Shown: in pieces, positions 36,830-46,812 of the stretch
Numbering within the stretch: position 1 is the stretch's first letter
Layout: the number at the start of each line of letters is the position of its first letter
Origin: JAABVY01 sp964627935
GTDB lineage: Bacteria > Zixibacteria > MSB-5A5 > JAABVY01
Direction: 5' to 3'
NCBI GenBank assembly: GCA_964627935.1
Contig: CAZVLB010000012.1
Span: 87,692-151,691 of the forward strand
Length of the DNA: 64,000 nt
Notes under the pieces: model-generated
Seen by the model: only the letters and a program-made list of their open reading frames with translations
What the model was told of the DNA's origin: nothing
Database searches by the model: none
Translations under genes and position numbers: made by a program

Positions 36830-38599
36830 CTATTTGGCAGGATGAACTCCGGCTTTGGCGGGACCTTTACGGGCATGCATGCGGATTATCGTATTGGCAA
36901 TCAAGGCCGCAACCGAAACCGCCAGCAAAAGCAGTATGACATCGGTGACAATCAGTATCCAGTTATTGGCGGGGATGTAAGATTTGAGCAGCAGGTAGAT
37001 CAGCGATGCCAGGGTGGTCAGAATCATGAAAACCGCCGGTATCATGGTAAACCAGAACTTTTTGCCCCTCATATAGAGCCATACCGTTACCGCCATTAGG
37101 GTTAATGAGGCCAGGAGCTGATTGGCACTGCCGAAAATCTTCCACAGGCTGGCGAAAGCATTGGAATAGCCCATCAGGAACATCAGGATTACCGAAAGAC
37201 CGGAATTAAACCAGTATTTTCTCATAAACCCGGGTACATTGCCGGAAAAGAGTATATTCCAGAGTTCCTCAAAGAGATAGCGGTTGAGCCGTACGGCAGA
37301 ATCGAGTGTAGTGATGATAAAGCCCTCGACCATTAGAATTCCGAAAACCGCTCCAAGAGCAACGCTCACAAAGGGAAAAGCATTGTGGACCAGATTTCCG
37401 ACTCCCAGCGCAAAAGCGAGTATTGGATTGCCGGATCCGGTTGCGGGCCATACGGTTTTCAGGTAATCTGCATGTCCAAGAGCTGAGGCCAGGGTCAAAA
37501 GTACCAGGGTGGCCAGAATGCCCTCCAGGATCATGCCGTAATAGCCGATCCGTTTGATATCATTTTCCGATGAAACCTGTTTTGATGTCGTCCCGCCGCC
37601 GGCCAGGGCATGAAATCCGGATATGGCACCGCAGGCGATAACAATAAACATCATGGGCCAGATCATCCCCAGGTTGGCGGTCCCGGTCTGAAGATCAAAT
37701 CCTGGCGCATTGACCGAAAGGCCCCCGAATCCGCCGATCAGAAGTGAGACCATTAGAATCAGCATGCCGCCATAGAGTATCTGCACATTGGTAAAATCAC
37801 GGGGTTGAAGGATTATCCAGACCGGGATTCCTGCGGCAATGAATGTATAGACAGTGATAACACCCATCCAGATTTTGGGATCTAATGCTACCGGATGGCG
37901 AAATCCGATATAGACTGAAACTATGCAGAGTATGAATGCGAATAAATAGGCGTAAATCGTTTTCATTTTGCGACGGTAGATCAGGTAGCCCAGAAGCGGC
38001 GCAATCATGGTGATAATTATAACCGAGGTTGATGCAATCCCGCCGATTATGCCCTTGACAACACCATCCTGCTCGAACGTTTTCAGGAGAGTTTGATCGG
38101 GCCCCAAAGTGAGTTCCTCGATTGGCCACATTGAGGTCAATGAGGTTGCCGCCGCACCCAGGAAGGCGGAGGTAACCAGGATGATCATAACCAGGGTGAA
38201 GAGAATAAACAGGATGAAGCCCGGTTTGCCCAGGGTTTTACCGGCGATTTCGGCCATGGATTTGCCCCGCTCGCGTACAGATGCAAACAGGGCGGTATAA
38301 TCATGCACCGCGCCGAAAAAGACAGCGCCGAGTACTATCCATATAAGGGCCGGGAAAAGGCCGAAGGCGAAGCCCATGACCGGGCCGATAATCGGGCCGG
38401 CACCGGCAATTGTAGCAAAATGATGCGCAAATAGAATATGAGCCTTTGTGGGGACATAATCGCGGCCATCGTTGATATCAAGGGCCGGGGTGGTGCGGTT
38501 TTCATCAGAACCGATATTCCTGGCAATGAATCGGGAATAAAAGCGTATTCCCAGACCGAAAAAAACGAGTGATATGAGAAGGATCAGGAGAACATTCAT
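36830..38599 (-). CDS. cstA: carbon starvation protein CstA (peptide/pyruvate transporter)
   Basis: Large polytopic transporter (589 aa, about 15 helices) with the family's HHFATIAGAGPIIGPV near the N-terminus, GAVHDYTALFASVRERG, and GFHALAGGGTTSKQ. It is shorter than E. coli CstA (about 700 aa) but within the range of the short form. It takes up pyruvate or peptides in characterised members. The 175 bp downstream and 107 bp upstream show no clear promoter or terminator. Confidence 0.92.
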   Translation of the reverse strand: MNVLLILLISLVFFGLGIRFYSRFIARNIGSDENRTTPALDINDGRDYVPTKAHILFAHHFATIAGAGPIIGPVMGFAFGLFPALIWIVLGAVFFGAVHDYTALFASVRERGKSMAEIAGKTLGKPGFILFILFTLVMIILVTSAFLGAAATSLTSMWPIEELTLGPDQTLLKTFEQDGVVKGIIGGIASTSVIIITMIAPLLGYLIYRRKMKTIYAYLFAFILCIVSVYIGFRHPVALDPKIWMGVITVYTFIAAGIPVWIILQPRDFTNVQILYGGMLILMVSLLIGGFGGLSVNAPGFDLQTGTANLGMIWPMMFIVIACGAISGFHALAGGGTTSKQVSSENDIKRIGYYGMILEGILATLVLLTLASALGHADYLKTVWPATGSGNPILAFALGVGNLVHNAFPFVSVALGAVFGILMVEGFIITTLDSAVRLNRYLFEELWNILFSGNVPGFMRKYWFNSGLSVILMFLMGYSNAFASLWKIFGSANQLLASLTLMAVTVWLYMRGKKFWFTMIPAVFMILTTLASLIYLLLKSYIPANNWILIVTDVILLLLAVSVAALIANTIIRMHARKGPAKAGVHPAK

Positions 38600-38706
38600 T
38601 TTTTGTTGCCATGCAGGAGCTAATTAATATATTTTATCTGTTTAAAGGCCATTATCAAGCAAAAATTAATGAGCCGATTCAATCAATCGGTCAAGAGAAA
38701 GTTTAA

Positions 38707-39930
38707 ATGCCCATCACGATCCATCTGAAAACCATACGATGTCTTTCCATTATATTGCTGTTTGTTTTATTGATGCTGTTGCCTGCGGGACTGAATGCAA
38801 CGATAGCGACCTCTAGCGACGGCGTGGATACATTGCCCGATAAAATATTCGATGATCTGGTGATTCGCGACAACAGCGAGATATCAAAGAAACTGAGTGA
38901 AATTCAGGGCGATCTGATTTTATCATCAGAAAAAATCAATGTTACCGTGAACCAGGTAACGGGCAACATCAATGCCATCGGGTCGGAGGTTTATGTCGGC
39001 GGACGAATCAGGCAGTCATGCCGGATGCTGGGCAGGATTATCAGTACCGATGCCACTATCGGGCGCAATCTTTCGGTGGTAGCCTTTCCCTCACGCAAGA
39101 TATTCATTATCGGAAGCCGGGTTGAAGTATTGCGGGATTGTTCGGTCGGCAAGGATGTCGATATTCAGGCTTCGGATATTTACCTCGATGGTGAGATTAG
39201 CGGTATGGTGCGTCTGAAGGGCGAGAATATTACGCTGGCCGGTACATTTCAGGAGAATGTCGAGGTCGAGGCATTGAAATCTTTGCGGCTGCAACCGAGT
39301 TGCCGGATCGAGGGGGTGTTGACCTACAGTTCGCCCAAAAAAGCGGTGATCGAAGAGGGCGCGCAGGTCATGAGCGGCGAGATCAATTATACAAAAATAT
39401 CCCGCACGGGATTGTTCTCACTTTCATGGAGCTGGAGATTGACCCTGGGATTCGCGGCACTGATTGTCGGGCTGGTGTTCACGATGACCTGCAGATCACA
39501 AATCAAAGGCATGACCGATACAATGCTGGGAAGTTTCGGGCAGTCACTGGGTATCGGATTCATCAGTATAGCGGTGATGATACTCTATACCGCATTGTAT
39601 TTTGTGACAGCGATGTTTTCGCTTTTCTATCAGCCGGTTTTCGTGCTTGTGCCGCTTTTGACCATCGTGCTGATTATTCTGGCGCTAATGTTCTACTTTG
39701 CCAATATCCTGGTAGCCATTTTCCTGGGCAGGCTGATCGTAATGCGCCTGACTGATAACAAGCAGTGCTCTCCGGGCAGGTCGCTTGTGATCGGTATGGT
39801 AATACTGGTGCCGCTGTATGCCATCCCATATATCGGCAATGTTATCTTCGTACTCACCCTGATGCTGGGTTTTGGGACATTTGTGATCGAGATATTCAGA
39901 AGGTACAGGGCAATGACTGCAGCTCAATAA
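38707..39930 (+). CDS. bactofilin-like polymer-forming domain fused to membrane helices
   Basis: After a signal peptide or N-terminal helix (about 8-30), residues 60-225 form short beta-helix-like repeats of the bactofilin type (INAIGSEVYVGGRI, KDVDIQASDIYLDGEI, GMVRLKGENITLAGTF). Four or more transmembrane helices follow (about 240-390). Proteins with this order are found in several FCB genomes with no assigned function; the periplasmic repeat plus membrane anchor suggests a scaffold. Cytosolic bactofilins lack the helices. Confidence 0.75.
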   Translation: MPITIHLKTIRCLSIILLFVLLMLLPAGLNATIATSSDGVDTLPDKIFDDLVIRDNSEISKKLSEIQGDLILSSEKINVTVNQVTGNINAIGSEVYVGGRIRQSCRMLGRIISTDATIGRNLSVVAFPSRKIFIIGSRVEVLRDCSVGKDVDIQASDIYLDGEISGMVRLKGENITLAGTFQENVEVEALKSLRLQPSCRIEGVLTYSSPKKAVIEEGAQVMSGEINYTKISRTGLFSLSWSWRLTLGFAALIVGLVFTMTCRSQIKGMTDTMLGSFGQSLGIGFISIAVMILYTALYFVTAMFSLFYQPVFVLVPLLTIVLIILALMFYFANILVAIFLGRLIVMRLTDNKQCSPGRSLVIGMVILVPLYAIPYIGNVIFVLTLMLGFGTFVIEIFRRYRAMTAAQ

Positions 39931-39944
39931 TCCTGCTGACCGGT

Positions 39945-41132
39945 TCATAACCTGCGAACATTCATATCAAAAAAACCCGGATCGGTATCACCCTCGGTGT
40001 TTAACAGCAGCACAGTGGATCCCCTGTCCAACCTCAACTCTTTTCTGGCTTCTGTAAAGCTGTCGTCGGCACAGAGCATTTTCAGCGCGGCCATCGATGA
40101 GGCACCCGATTCGCCGGATATTATTTGCGGATCATTTTTTTGCGGATAATAATAGGTTTTCATAGCGTCCACTACCCGGCTGTCATCGATTGACTGAAAA
40201 TAGGCGATGCCGGTTTTTATAATCGGCCAGGCCAGGTATGACGGTGTGCCGCAATTTAATCCGGCCATGATCGAATCCTGCCCGCCCTTTATGCTTATCG
40301 GATCGCCCTTGCCATACGTGATTGATTGCAGCAGGCAGGCGGCCGAAGTCGGCTCGACAGAGATTATGCGCGTGTTTGAGTACGCAGGATTGGCATTATA
40401 GAACCAGGTACAGGTTGCCGCCAATGCTCCTACTCCGGCCTGCACAAAAACCACATCAATCTTTTCGCCATCTTGAAGCTGAGCATGAATTTCTTCAAAC
40501 ATTGTGCGATACCCGGCCATGATCCATGATGGTATCTCCTCGTACCCGGGCCATGAAGTATCGGATATTATCTGCCAGCCATGTTCCTTGGCGTCATTCC
40601 TGGATTGATCAACCGCATCATCATAGCTGCCCCTTACTATTCTGACTTCGGCGCCTTCAGATTCGATATTTTTAATCCTGGCCGGTACGGTATTTTCGGG
40701 CATATAGATGACAGCTTTTTGTCCGAGTATACGTGCGGTCCATGCCACCCCGCGACCATGGTTACCGTCGCTGGCGGTTGTCAATGTATGACTTGCAGGC
40801 GGAAGTAAATCAAAGTTTTGATAGAAATTCTCGGGTTCAGGCAGATCATTGTCTTGCGCATGCAGAGTTTGTTTAATAAATCGGTAGACTGCATAGCTTG
40901 CGCCCAGTGCCTTGAAAGCTTTTAGTCCAAATCTATGGGATTCATCTTTTACGATTATTCTGCCAAGGCCAAAATTACTGGCCAGATGATTGAGCCTGGA
41001 TAGTGGCGTGGGTTCATAACTCGGCAGTGATGAATGCAGTTTGAGAATATCGTCGCGCTCAAACTCGGATACCAGTTGAGAATCCCATGACGGATATTCC
41101 TGCCGGTATGGACTTGTGATTATTTGTTCCAC
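39945..41132 (-). CDS. dpaL: diaminopropionate ammonia-lyase
   Basis: PLP fold-type II enzyme that breaks 2,3-diaminopropionate to pyruvate and ammonia. The Schiff-base lysine is Lys74 in RFGLKAFKALGASYA, and TTASDGNHGRGVAW and SGESGASSMAAL bind the cofactor. Length (395 aa) matches YgeX/DpaL. It starts with a GTG at 41132 without a good ribosome site. No other catabolic gene of the pathway is adjacent, so it may serve amino-acid detoxification or salvage. Confidence 0.9.
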   Translation of the reverse strand: MEQIITSPYRQEYPSWDSQLVSEFERDDILKLHSSLPSYEPTPLSRLNHLASNFGLGRIIVKDESHRFGLKAFKALGASYAVYRFIKQTLHAQDNDLPEPENFYQNFDLLPPASHTLTTASDGNHGRGVAWTARILGQKAVIYMPENTVPARIKNIESEGAEVRIVRGSYDDAVDQSRNDAKEHGWQIISDTSWPGYEEIPSWIMAGYRTMFEEIHAQLQDGEKIDVVFVQAGVGALAATCTWFYNANPAYSNTRIISVEPTSAACLLQSITYGKGDPISIKGGQDSIMAGLNCGTPSYLAWPIIKTGIAYFQSIDDSRVVDAMKTYYYPQKNDPQIISGESGASSMAALKMLCADDSFTEARKELRLDRGSTVLLLNTEGDTDPGFFDMNVRRL

Positions 41133-41153
41133 AGAGATTAGCGTGGTAAAGAG

Positions 41154-44100
41154 TTAAACATCTCTGCCGCAGCATTTTTTGTATTTTTTGCCTGAACCGC
41201 AGGGACAGGGATCATTGCGGCCGATTTTTTTGCCCCTGCGCACGAACGGCTGACGTTTACCCTGTTTGGGCGAGGAGTCCTTGACCTCCTTGCCGTCAGC
41301 TTTGACCGGCCCGGTCTGTGAGAGCTTCCCGGCCGGGGCGCTGTAACCCAGCGATTCCTTCTTGTCGTGCTTGGCTTTGGCGGCCGCTTCGGCTTCACGT
41401 TGGCGGCGCGACATTTCGCCCTGATCAGCAGGTCTCATCCAGTAACAGAAACGTACCGCTTCAATATCGATCTGCTCCAGGAGTTCCGAGAACATGCGAT
41501 AGGCTTCCTTTTTGTATTCAATCAATGGATTTTGCTGAGCATATGAACGCAGTCCAATGCCGGTGCGCAGCTGGTCCATCTCGTACAGATGATCTTTCCA
41601 CTTCTCCGTAACCGTATTGAGGAAAGCCATTTTTTCGATACGGCGCATGACATCCGACCCCAGCGCCTCTTCTTTCTGCTTGTATACTGTAAAGGCCAGA
41701 TCCTGTAACTTATCGCTAAGCTGATCCTGGGTCAGGTCTTCGATTTCTTCTTTGGGGATTTCCAACGGCTGCAGGAACATCTTGTGCGATTCCATAGCCA
41801 GCCCGCCCAAATCCCAGTTTTCCGGAAGCTCATCCGGATCGGTGAAACGGTTGATCATGCCCTCGATAACATCCAGAATCCGTTCGCGCACCTCTTCATG
41901 AATATCATCGGACTTGATATACTCGCGCCGGCGGGAGTAGATAACCTCGCGCTGCACATTCATGACATCATCATAATCGATCAGCCGTTTTCGAACTGAG
42001 AAGTTCTCCGACTCCACCCGTTGCTGGGCCTTCTCGATGGTTTTGGTGACACGGGAATGTTCGATCGCCTCGCCCTCCTGCAGGCCCAGGAAATCAAGTA
42101 CGCCGCTGATCCGGTCAACGCCGAAGAGCCGCATCAGGTCATCCTCGAGCGAGATGAAAAATCTGGATGAACCGGGGTCTCCCTGGCGCCCAGCTCGTCC
42201 GCGCAGCTGGCGGTCGATACGACGGGACTCGTGACGTTCGGTGCCAATGATATGCAGGCCCTGGATTTCCTCTTCTTCCATTTTTTCGATGTCTTCCCAA
42301 TATTCCTGCTTTTTGGTCAGCACGCCTTCGCCCAGCTTGATATCGGTACCACGGCCGGCCATATTGGTAGCAATTGTGACCGCGCCTTTTCGTCCCGCAA
42401 ACTGCACGATTTCCGCTTCACGCTGATGCTGCTTGGCGTTGAGGATTTCATGCGAAATGCCCTTGCGCTTGAGCATGCGCGAAATTGTTTCGGAGACATC
42501 GACGCTGACTGTGCCGACAAGAATCGGACGTCCCCAGCTGTTGTAGCGTTCGATTTCATCAATGATAGCATTATACTTTTCGCGCTTGGTACGGTAAATC
42601 TGATCCGGAAAATCAATTCGGCGCACAGGCTTATTGGTCGGTATAACGACCACATCAAGCTTGTAGATTTCCCAGAACTCATTTGATTCGGTCTCGGCCG
42701 TACCGGTCATACCGGCCAGCTTGTTATACATGCGGAAATAGTTCTGCAATGTGACCGTGGCGACCGTCTGTGTTTCCCCCTCGATACGCACTTTTTCCTT
42801 GGCTTCAATAGCCTGATGCAGCCCATCGGAAAAACGGCGGCCGGGCATGAGACGGCCGGTGAATTCGTCGACGATGATGACCTTGCCGTCCTGAACGACA
42901 TATTCCACATCGCGTTCGAACAGGCTGTAGGCCTTAAGAAGCTGGGTGATTGAATGCAATTTCTGTGATTTCTCTATATGGTGTTTATAAAGATGATCCT
43001 TGGCCTTGGCTTTGTCCTCGGCATTCATCTTCTCATCATTGTCGATATCGACAATACCCGAAGCAATGTCGGGGATTTCAAAGAGCTGTTTATCTGAGGG
43101 AGAAAGCTCATTTAAGCCCATCTCCGAGAGCCTGACCGAATGATCCTTTTCATCGATAGCGTAATAAATGCGCTCATCGATTTCATTTAAATTTTTCTTT
43201 TCGCGCAGCATGGCCAGTTCGGTATCGCTGACCAGCTTCTGAACACCGCTCTCTTTCATCATCTTCAAGTATTTCTTATTCTTGGGAGTGGCCCGGCGAA
43301 CAGTCAGCAGGTCATACCCGGCCTGATCATAATCGCCCTCCTCGATCGCCTTTTCCGCTTTGGACAGGAGCTGATTGGCCATCAATGACTGTTTCCTGGC
43401 AATCCTGTCAACCAGCGGCTGCATATCACGAAAGGCCTGATCGATTGTCGATTCAACCGGCCCGGAGATAATCAGGGGCGTACGGGCTTCATCAATCAGA
43501 ACACTGTCGACCTCATCGACAATGGCATAGAAATGACCGCGCTGACGGTTGTCCTCAACGCTCCAGCCCATGTTATCATGCAGGTAATCGAAACCGAATT
43601 CGGAATTTGTACCATAGGTTATATCGCAGCTGTACTGCTCGCGGCGTTCCCGTGGGCTCTGGCCCTGCTGGATCACACCCACTGTCAGGCCCAGGTATTT
43701 ATATACCTCACCCATCCATTCAGCGTCGCGGCGGGCCAGGTAATCATTGACGGTAACCAGGTGAACACCCTGCCCGACCAGGGCATTGAGGTAAACCGGC
43801 ATAGTGGCGACCAGCGTTTTGCCCTCGCCGGTAGCCATCTCGGCAATTTTGCCCTGATGCAGGACAATTCCGCCGAAAAGCTGGACATCGTAGGGTATCA
43901 TATCCCAGGTGACCTTCATACCGCCCGCATCCCAGGTTTCACCTTTCAGGCGACGGCAGGTCTCCTTGACCATGGCAAAGGCCTCGGGGAGAATCTGGTC
44001 AAGGTATTCATTGATACCCTCGCGCATCTTCTCTTTGCGCTCTTTGTCTTCCCACTCTTCATCTTCGGCCTGCTGTTCGAGCTCGGCCCAGACTTTTTGC

Positions 44101-44261
44101 GCCTCTTCCCGGAATTTCTCGGTTTTGGCGATCAATTCATCCCGGGAAAGATTTTCCAGCGTGGGATAGATTTCATTGATCTGTTCGACTATCGGATTTA
44201 TTTTTTTCAGGTCACGGTCATGTTTGGTGCCGAAGACCTTTTTGACTAAATTTCCAAGCAA
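41154..44261 (-). CDS. secA: preprotein translocase ATPase SecA
   Basis: Motor of Sec export. Walker A region ATGEGKTLVATMP, the DEVD-containing AIVDEVDSVLIDEARTPLIISGP split by a roughly 130-residue insertion (about 280-420), preprotein cross-linking domain, second ATPase domain with MAGRGTDIKL, and a C-terminal zinc SEC-C motif with Cys1019, 1021, 1030 and 1031. The insertion is typical of FCB-group SecA and explains the 1035-aa length. The start is a TTG at 44261 with GGAGG upstream. Confidence 0.96.
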   Translation of the reverse strand: MLGNLVKKVFGTKHDRDLKKINPIVEQINEIYPTLENLSRDELIAKTEKFREEAQKVWAELEQQAEDEEWEDKERKEKMREGINEYLDQILPEAFAMVKETCRRLKGETWDAGGMKVTWDMIPYDVQLFGGIVLHQGKIAEMATGEGKTLVATMPVYLNALVGQGVHLVTVNDYLARRDAEWMGEVYKYLGLTVGVIQQGQSPRERREQYSCDITYGTNSEFGFDYLHDNMGWSVEDNRQRGHFYAIVDEVDSVLIDEARTPLIISGPVESTIDQAFRDMQPLVDRIARKQSLMANQLLSKAEKAIEEGDYDQAGYDLLTVRRATPKNKKYLKMMKESGVQKLVSDTELAMLREKKNLNEIDERIYYAIDEKDHSVRLSEMGLNELSPSDKQLFEIPDIASGIVDIDNDEKMNAEDKAKAKDHLYKHHIEKSQKLHSITQLLKAYSLFERDVEYVVQDGKVIIVDEFTGRLMPGRRFSDGLHQAIEAKEKVRIEGETQTVATVTLQNYFRMYNKLAGMTGTAETESNEFWEIYKLDVVVIPTNKPVRRIDFPDQIYRTKREKYNAIIDEIERYNSWGRPILVGTVSVDVSETISRMLKRKGISHEILNAKQHQREAEIVQFAGRKGAVTIATNMAGRGTDIKLGEGVLTKKQEYWEDIEKMEEEEIQGLHIIGTERHESRRIDRQLRGRAGRQGDPGSSRFFISLEDDLMRLFGVDRISGVLDFLGLQEGEAIEHSRVTKTIEKAQQRVESENFSVRKRLIDYDDVMNVQREVIYSRRREYIKSDDIHEEVRERILDVIEGMINRFTDPDELPENWDLGGLAMESHKMFLQPLEIPKEEIEDLTQDQLSDKLQDLAFTVYKQKEEALGSDVMRRIEKMAFLNTVTEKWKDHLYEMDQLRTGIGLRSYAQQNPLIEYKKEAYRMFSELLEQIDIEAVRFCYWMRPADQGEMSRRQREAEAAAKAKHDKKESLGYSAPAGKLSQTGPVKADGKEVKDSSPKQGKRQPFVRRGKKIGRNDPCPCGSGKKYKKCCGRDV

Positions 44262-44371
44262 AATAGAGCTCCTCCAGATTTATTCATCAAAGAGTAATAC
44301 ACAAAACAGCCGCTTTGGTTTATATCATTACACGCCAAACGATATTTTGCAAGCAAAAACAGGCAGGATCA

Positions 44372-45160
44372 TCAATCTTTGGGCGTCAGATTGCGCCGTG
44401 TGAAGATATAAAATGTGGGCAAAAGCACAAGCAGAAGGAATGTTACGAAATAGGCCAGTTTCTGAAATTCGCTGACACCGCCGATCATCGACTGGCGGGC
44501 AATATTGCCCCAGTTGGAGAGGATATTGTATTCCGGTGTGATATAATAGACTACTCGCGCCAGAAGTGTCCAGAATCCCCATTCGGTGTTTATCATCAGT
44601 TTGGCGATTCCGGGCAGAATAAATGAGGCCATGACAATGCTGGAGGACCAGATCGGATGCATGAATATCGAAAGAAATGCTGTCACGGAAATGATCAGAA
44701 AATACAGCAACAGGTCATATATGAAGGCCATGATGACATTTATCGTGATACCATAGTCGGTGGCGGCAAACATGAAGATCAGGAAATATATAACTTCGAA
44801 GATCCAGAATATGACTATCAGCCAGAAGGCGCCGATTATTTTACCGAGAATAAAATCCGTGCGTGAAATTGGCTTGGCCAGGTACGGAAAAATCGTGCCG
44901 TCACGAATATCCTGCACAAGAACTATTGAACCGATAGTGACCGATGCCAGTACGCCGAAAATCGTGTAGGTCTGGGTAAATGATGTCAGAAGCATCAGAA
45001 CCATTGGCCCGCCGGCTCTAAATTCCTCTGCGGCAAGAATCGGGATCAGGATAAAGAGCAGGATCAGCAGACCGCCCAGAAAGAAGGCCCAGTAGAATTT
45101 GCTGCGCAGAAGCTTGGCCAGTTTATTCGTGCTGATTGTCAGTACTTGTCTGATTTCCAT
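44372..45160 (-). CDS. ABC-2 type transporter permease
   Basis: Six-helix membrane subunit (262 aa) with the usual N-terminal amphipathic start MEIRQVLTISTNKLAKLLRS and helices spread across residues 25-255. The ATG at 45160 is preferred because GGTGG precedes it; the frame is open 36 bp further but without a better site. It overlaps the ATPase gene by 38 bp. Substrate unknown. Confidence 0.87.
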   Translation of the reverse strand: MEIRQVLTISTNKLAKLLRSKFYWAFFLGGLLILLFILIPILAAEEFRAGGPMVLMLLTSFTQTYTIFGVLASVTIGSIVLVQDIRDGTIFPYLAKPISRTDFILGKIIGAFWLIVIFWIFEVIYFLIFMFAATDYGITINVIMAFIYDLLLYFLIISVTAFLSIFMHPIWSSSIVMASFILPGIAKLMINTEWGFWTLLARVVYYITPEYNILSNWGNIARQSMIGGVSEFQKLAYFVTFLLLVLLPTFYIFTRRNLTPKD

Positions 45161-46082
45161 TTTCCACCAATTGCATAAAGATCTCTTCCAGGTCACTGCG
45201 CGGAGGGGTAATCGATATAATGTCCGCGTGCAAATCGGAAAGCCTGGCCACGAGATTCATTTTTGTCTTTTTATCACCCGCCAGCGTGGAGTATACTTCG
45301 GGATCTTTTCGCTCATATGTCAACTCCGCAGGAAGCTGGTCGATTTTGGCGGGATCGATCGAGAATATAATCTCTGAATCATCAGATTTTTTGAGCAGGT
45401 TATCAACCGTATCTATCTTGATCAGGCGTCCCTTGTTGATAATGGCTACACGGTCTGCTATCTGCTGGACATCCGAAAGTATATGCGTACTCAAAAATAT
45501 GGTCTTGCCACGCTCTTTCAGCTCCTGGAATTTGCGCTTAACCTTGGCTTTGACAATCGGGTCCATACCTGACGTGGGCTCATCCAGGATCAAAAGATCG
45601 GGATCTGACAGCATGGCCTGGGCCAGGCCGATTTTCTGTTTCATGCCCTTGGAATATGTTTTTACCTTGCGGCTGATCGCTTCCGGCATATCCAGAAATT
45701 CCAGCAACTCTTTGGAGCGATTATCGATCTGATCGGCAGGAACACCATGCAGTTTGCCCATATAATGCAAAAGTTTTTTGCCCCTGAGAAACCTGTCGAA
45801 TGAGAATATTTCCGGCAGAAAACCGACAGAGCGCCGGCAGTTATAGTCATTGACCGGTATCCCGAAAATTTTGGCCGAACCGCCGGTGGGCCTGATGAAA
45901 TTCATCAGGTTGTGAATCGTGGTTGTTTTTCCGGCGCCATTGGGTCCCAGGAAACCGAATATCTCGCCCCGATTGACCTCGAATGAGATACCATCCAGCG
46001 CACGCACTTTTTCATTGCCGCGCATATCGCGGTAAACCATTTCAAGTTGATTGATTTCGATTGCAGGCGTGCCGTTATTCAT
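45123..46082 (-). CDS. ABC transporter ATP-binding protein
   Basis: Nucleotide-binding subunit partnering the overlapping permease. Walker A GPNGAGKTTT, signature TYSKGMKQKIGLAQA, Walker B LLILDEPTSGMDP and H-loop STHILSD are all intact; a C-terminal domain of about 80 residues is DrrA/NatA-like. ATG at 46082 overlaps the upstream thioredoxin-like stop by 8 bp, so the three genes form one translation-coupled unit. Confidence 0.92.
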   Translation of the reverse strand: MNNGTPAIEINQLEMVYRDMRGNEKVRALDGISFEVNRGEIFGFLGPNGAGKTTTIHNLMNFIRPTGGSAKIFGIPVNDYNCRRSVGFLPEIFSFDRFLRGKKLLHYMGKLHGVPADQIDNRSKELLEFLDMPEAISRKVKTYSKGMKQKIGLAQAMLSDPDLLILDEPTSGMDPIVKAKVKRKFQELKERGKTIFLSTHILSDVQQIADRVAIINKGRLIKIDTVDNLLKKSDDSEIIFSIDPAKIDQLPAELTYERKDPEVYSTLAGDKKTKMNLVARLSDLHADIISITPPRSDLEEIFMQLVENGNQTSTDNQHE

Positions 46083-46731
46083 TGTTTCTGCCGCCTTCCG
46101 ATGTGTCCGGTTCATCCGGAACTTTTTCCGGGCCATGGATAACAGTCGTGTCGCCGTCCTCGATTTTTATAATTGAATCACCCGCTTCAACTTCCTCTTC
46201 ATCTGTATCATATTCCCTGTCGAGCCGGTAGCGAATATTATGCTTCATATCCGGATCGAAATGATCCCAGCGCTTTTTCAGGGATCCGTCGATCGAGAAA
46301 AAAATAAATGTCGGTACTGAGCGGATAGCGAATTTATCCACCAGCTTGTCATCGGGATCAAGGCCGACCTTGCCCTGATAATTCCAGGCCATTACAAATT
46401 CCTCTACCTGCTGGCGCGGATCGCCGACATTGACGGCTATAAACTCAAATTCATACTTATCGCGCCAATAATCGAGCATATCCGGCAGGGCCTCGAAAGT
46501 CAACATGCTTGGATCGGAATTGACTGACCAGAAAAGCAAAATTACAGGCTCTTTACCCTGGTAATAGCCGATCGGCTCAAAACCGCCATCAAGAAGGTTA
46601 ATTTCCACATCTGAGAAATCTTCCCCCTTGGCAATGTTCTTAAAAAAGCTGGGTTGCTTTATGAGAATATGTTGTACCAGGAAAAGTACGAACAGAATTG
46701 AAATCAGTATAAAAAATCTTTTACGGGTCAT
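46075..46731 (-). CDS. membrane-anchored thioredoxin-fold protein lacking CxxC
   Basis: An N-terminal helix (about 6-24) anchors a TlpA-like domain: FSDVEINLLDGGFEPIGYY, then PVILLFWSVNSDPSML, FIAVNVGDPRQQ and FAIRSVPTFIFFSIDGSL with the cis-proline. At the WCxxC position it reads WSVNSDP, so no redox cysteines exist. A highly acidic tail (about 175-218) follows. It heads the ABC operon (overlap 8 bp) and may help the transporter assemble or bind cargo. Confidence 0.78.
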   Translation of the reverse strand: MTRKRFFILISILFVLFLVQHILIKQPSFFKNIAKGEDFSDVEINLLDGGFEPIGYYQGKEPVILLFWSVNSDPSMLTFEALPDMLDYWRDKYEFEFIAVNVGDPRQQVEEFVMAWNYQGKVGLDPDDKLVDKFAIRSVPTFIFFSIDGSLKKRWDHFDPDMKHNIRYRLDREYDTDEEEVEAGDSIIKIEDGDTTVIHGPEKVPDEPDTSEGGRNNE

Positions 46732-46812
46732 GGTCAGTTAAGTATAAGGTTCGATTTTCTCTTTCTTACGCTGAATACACCAAAATGTTATCTATTATTC
46801 GATTTTTTTAAT

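Noticed and set aside
43533..44249. 238-codon plus-strand ORF inside secA
   Set aside because: Antisense shadow of the conserved SecA ATPase domain.
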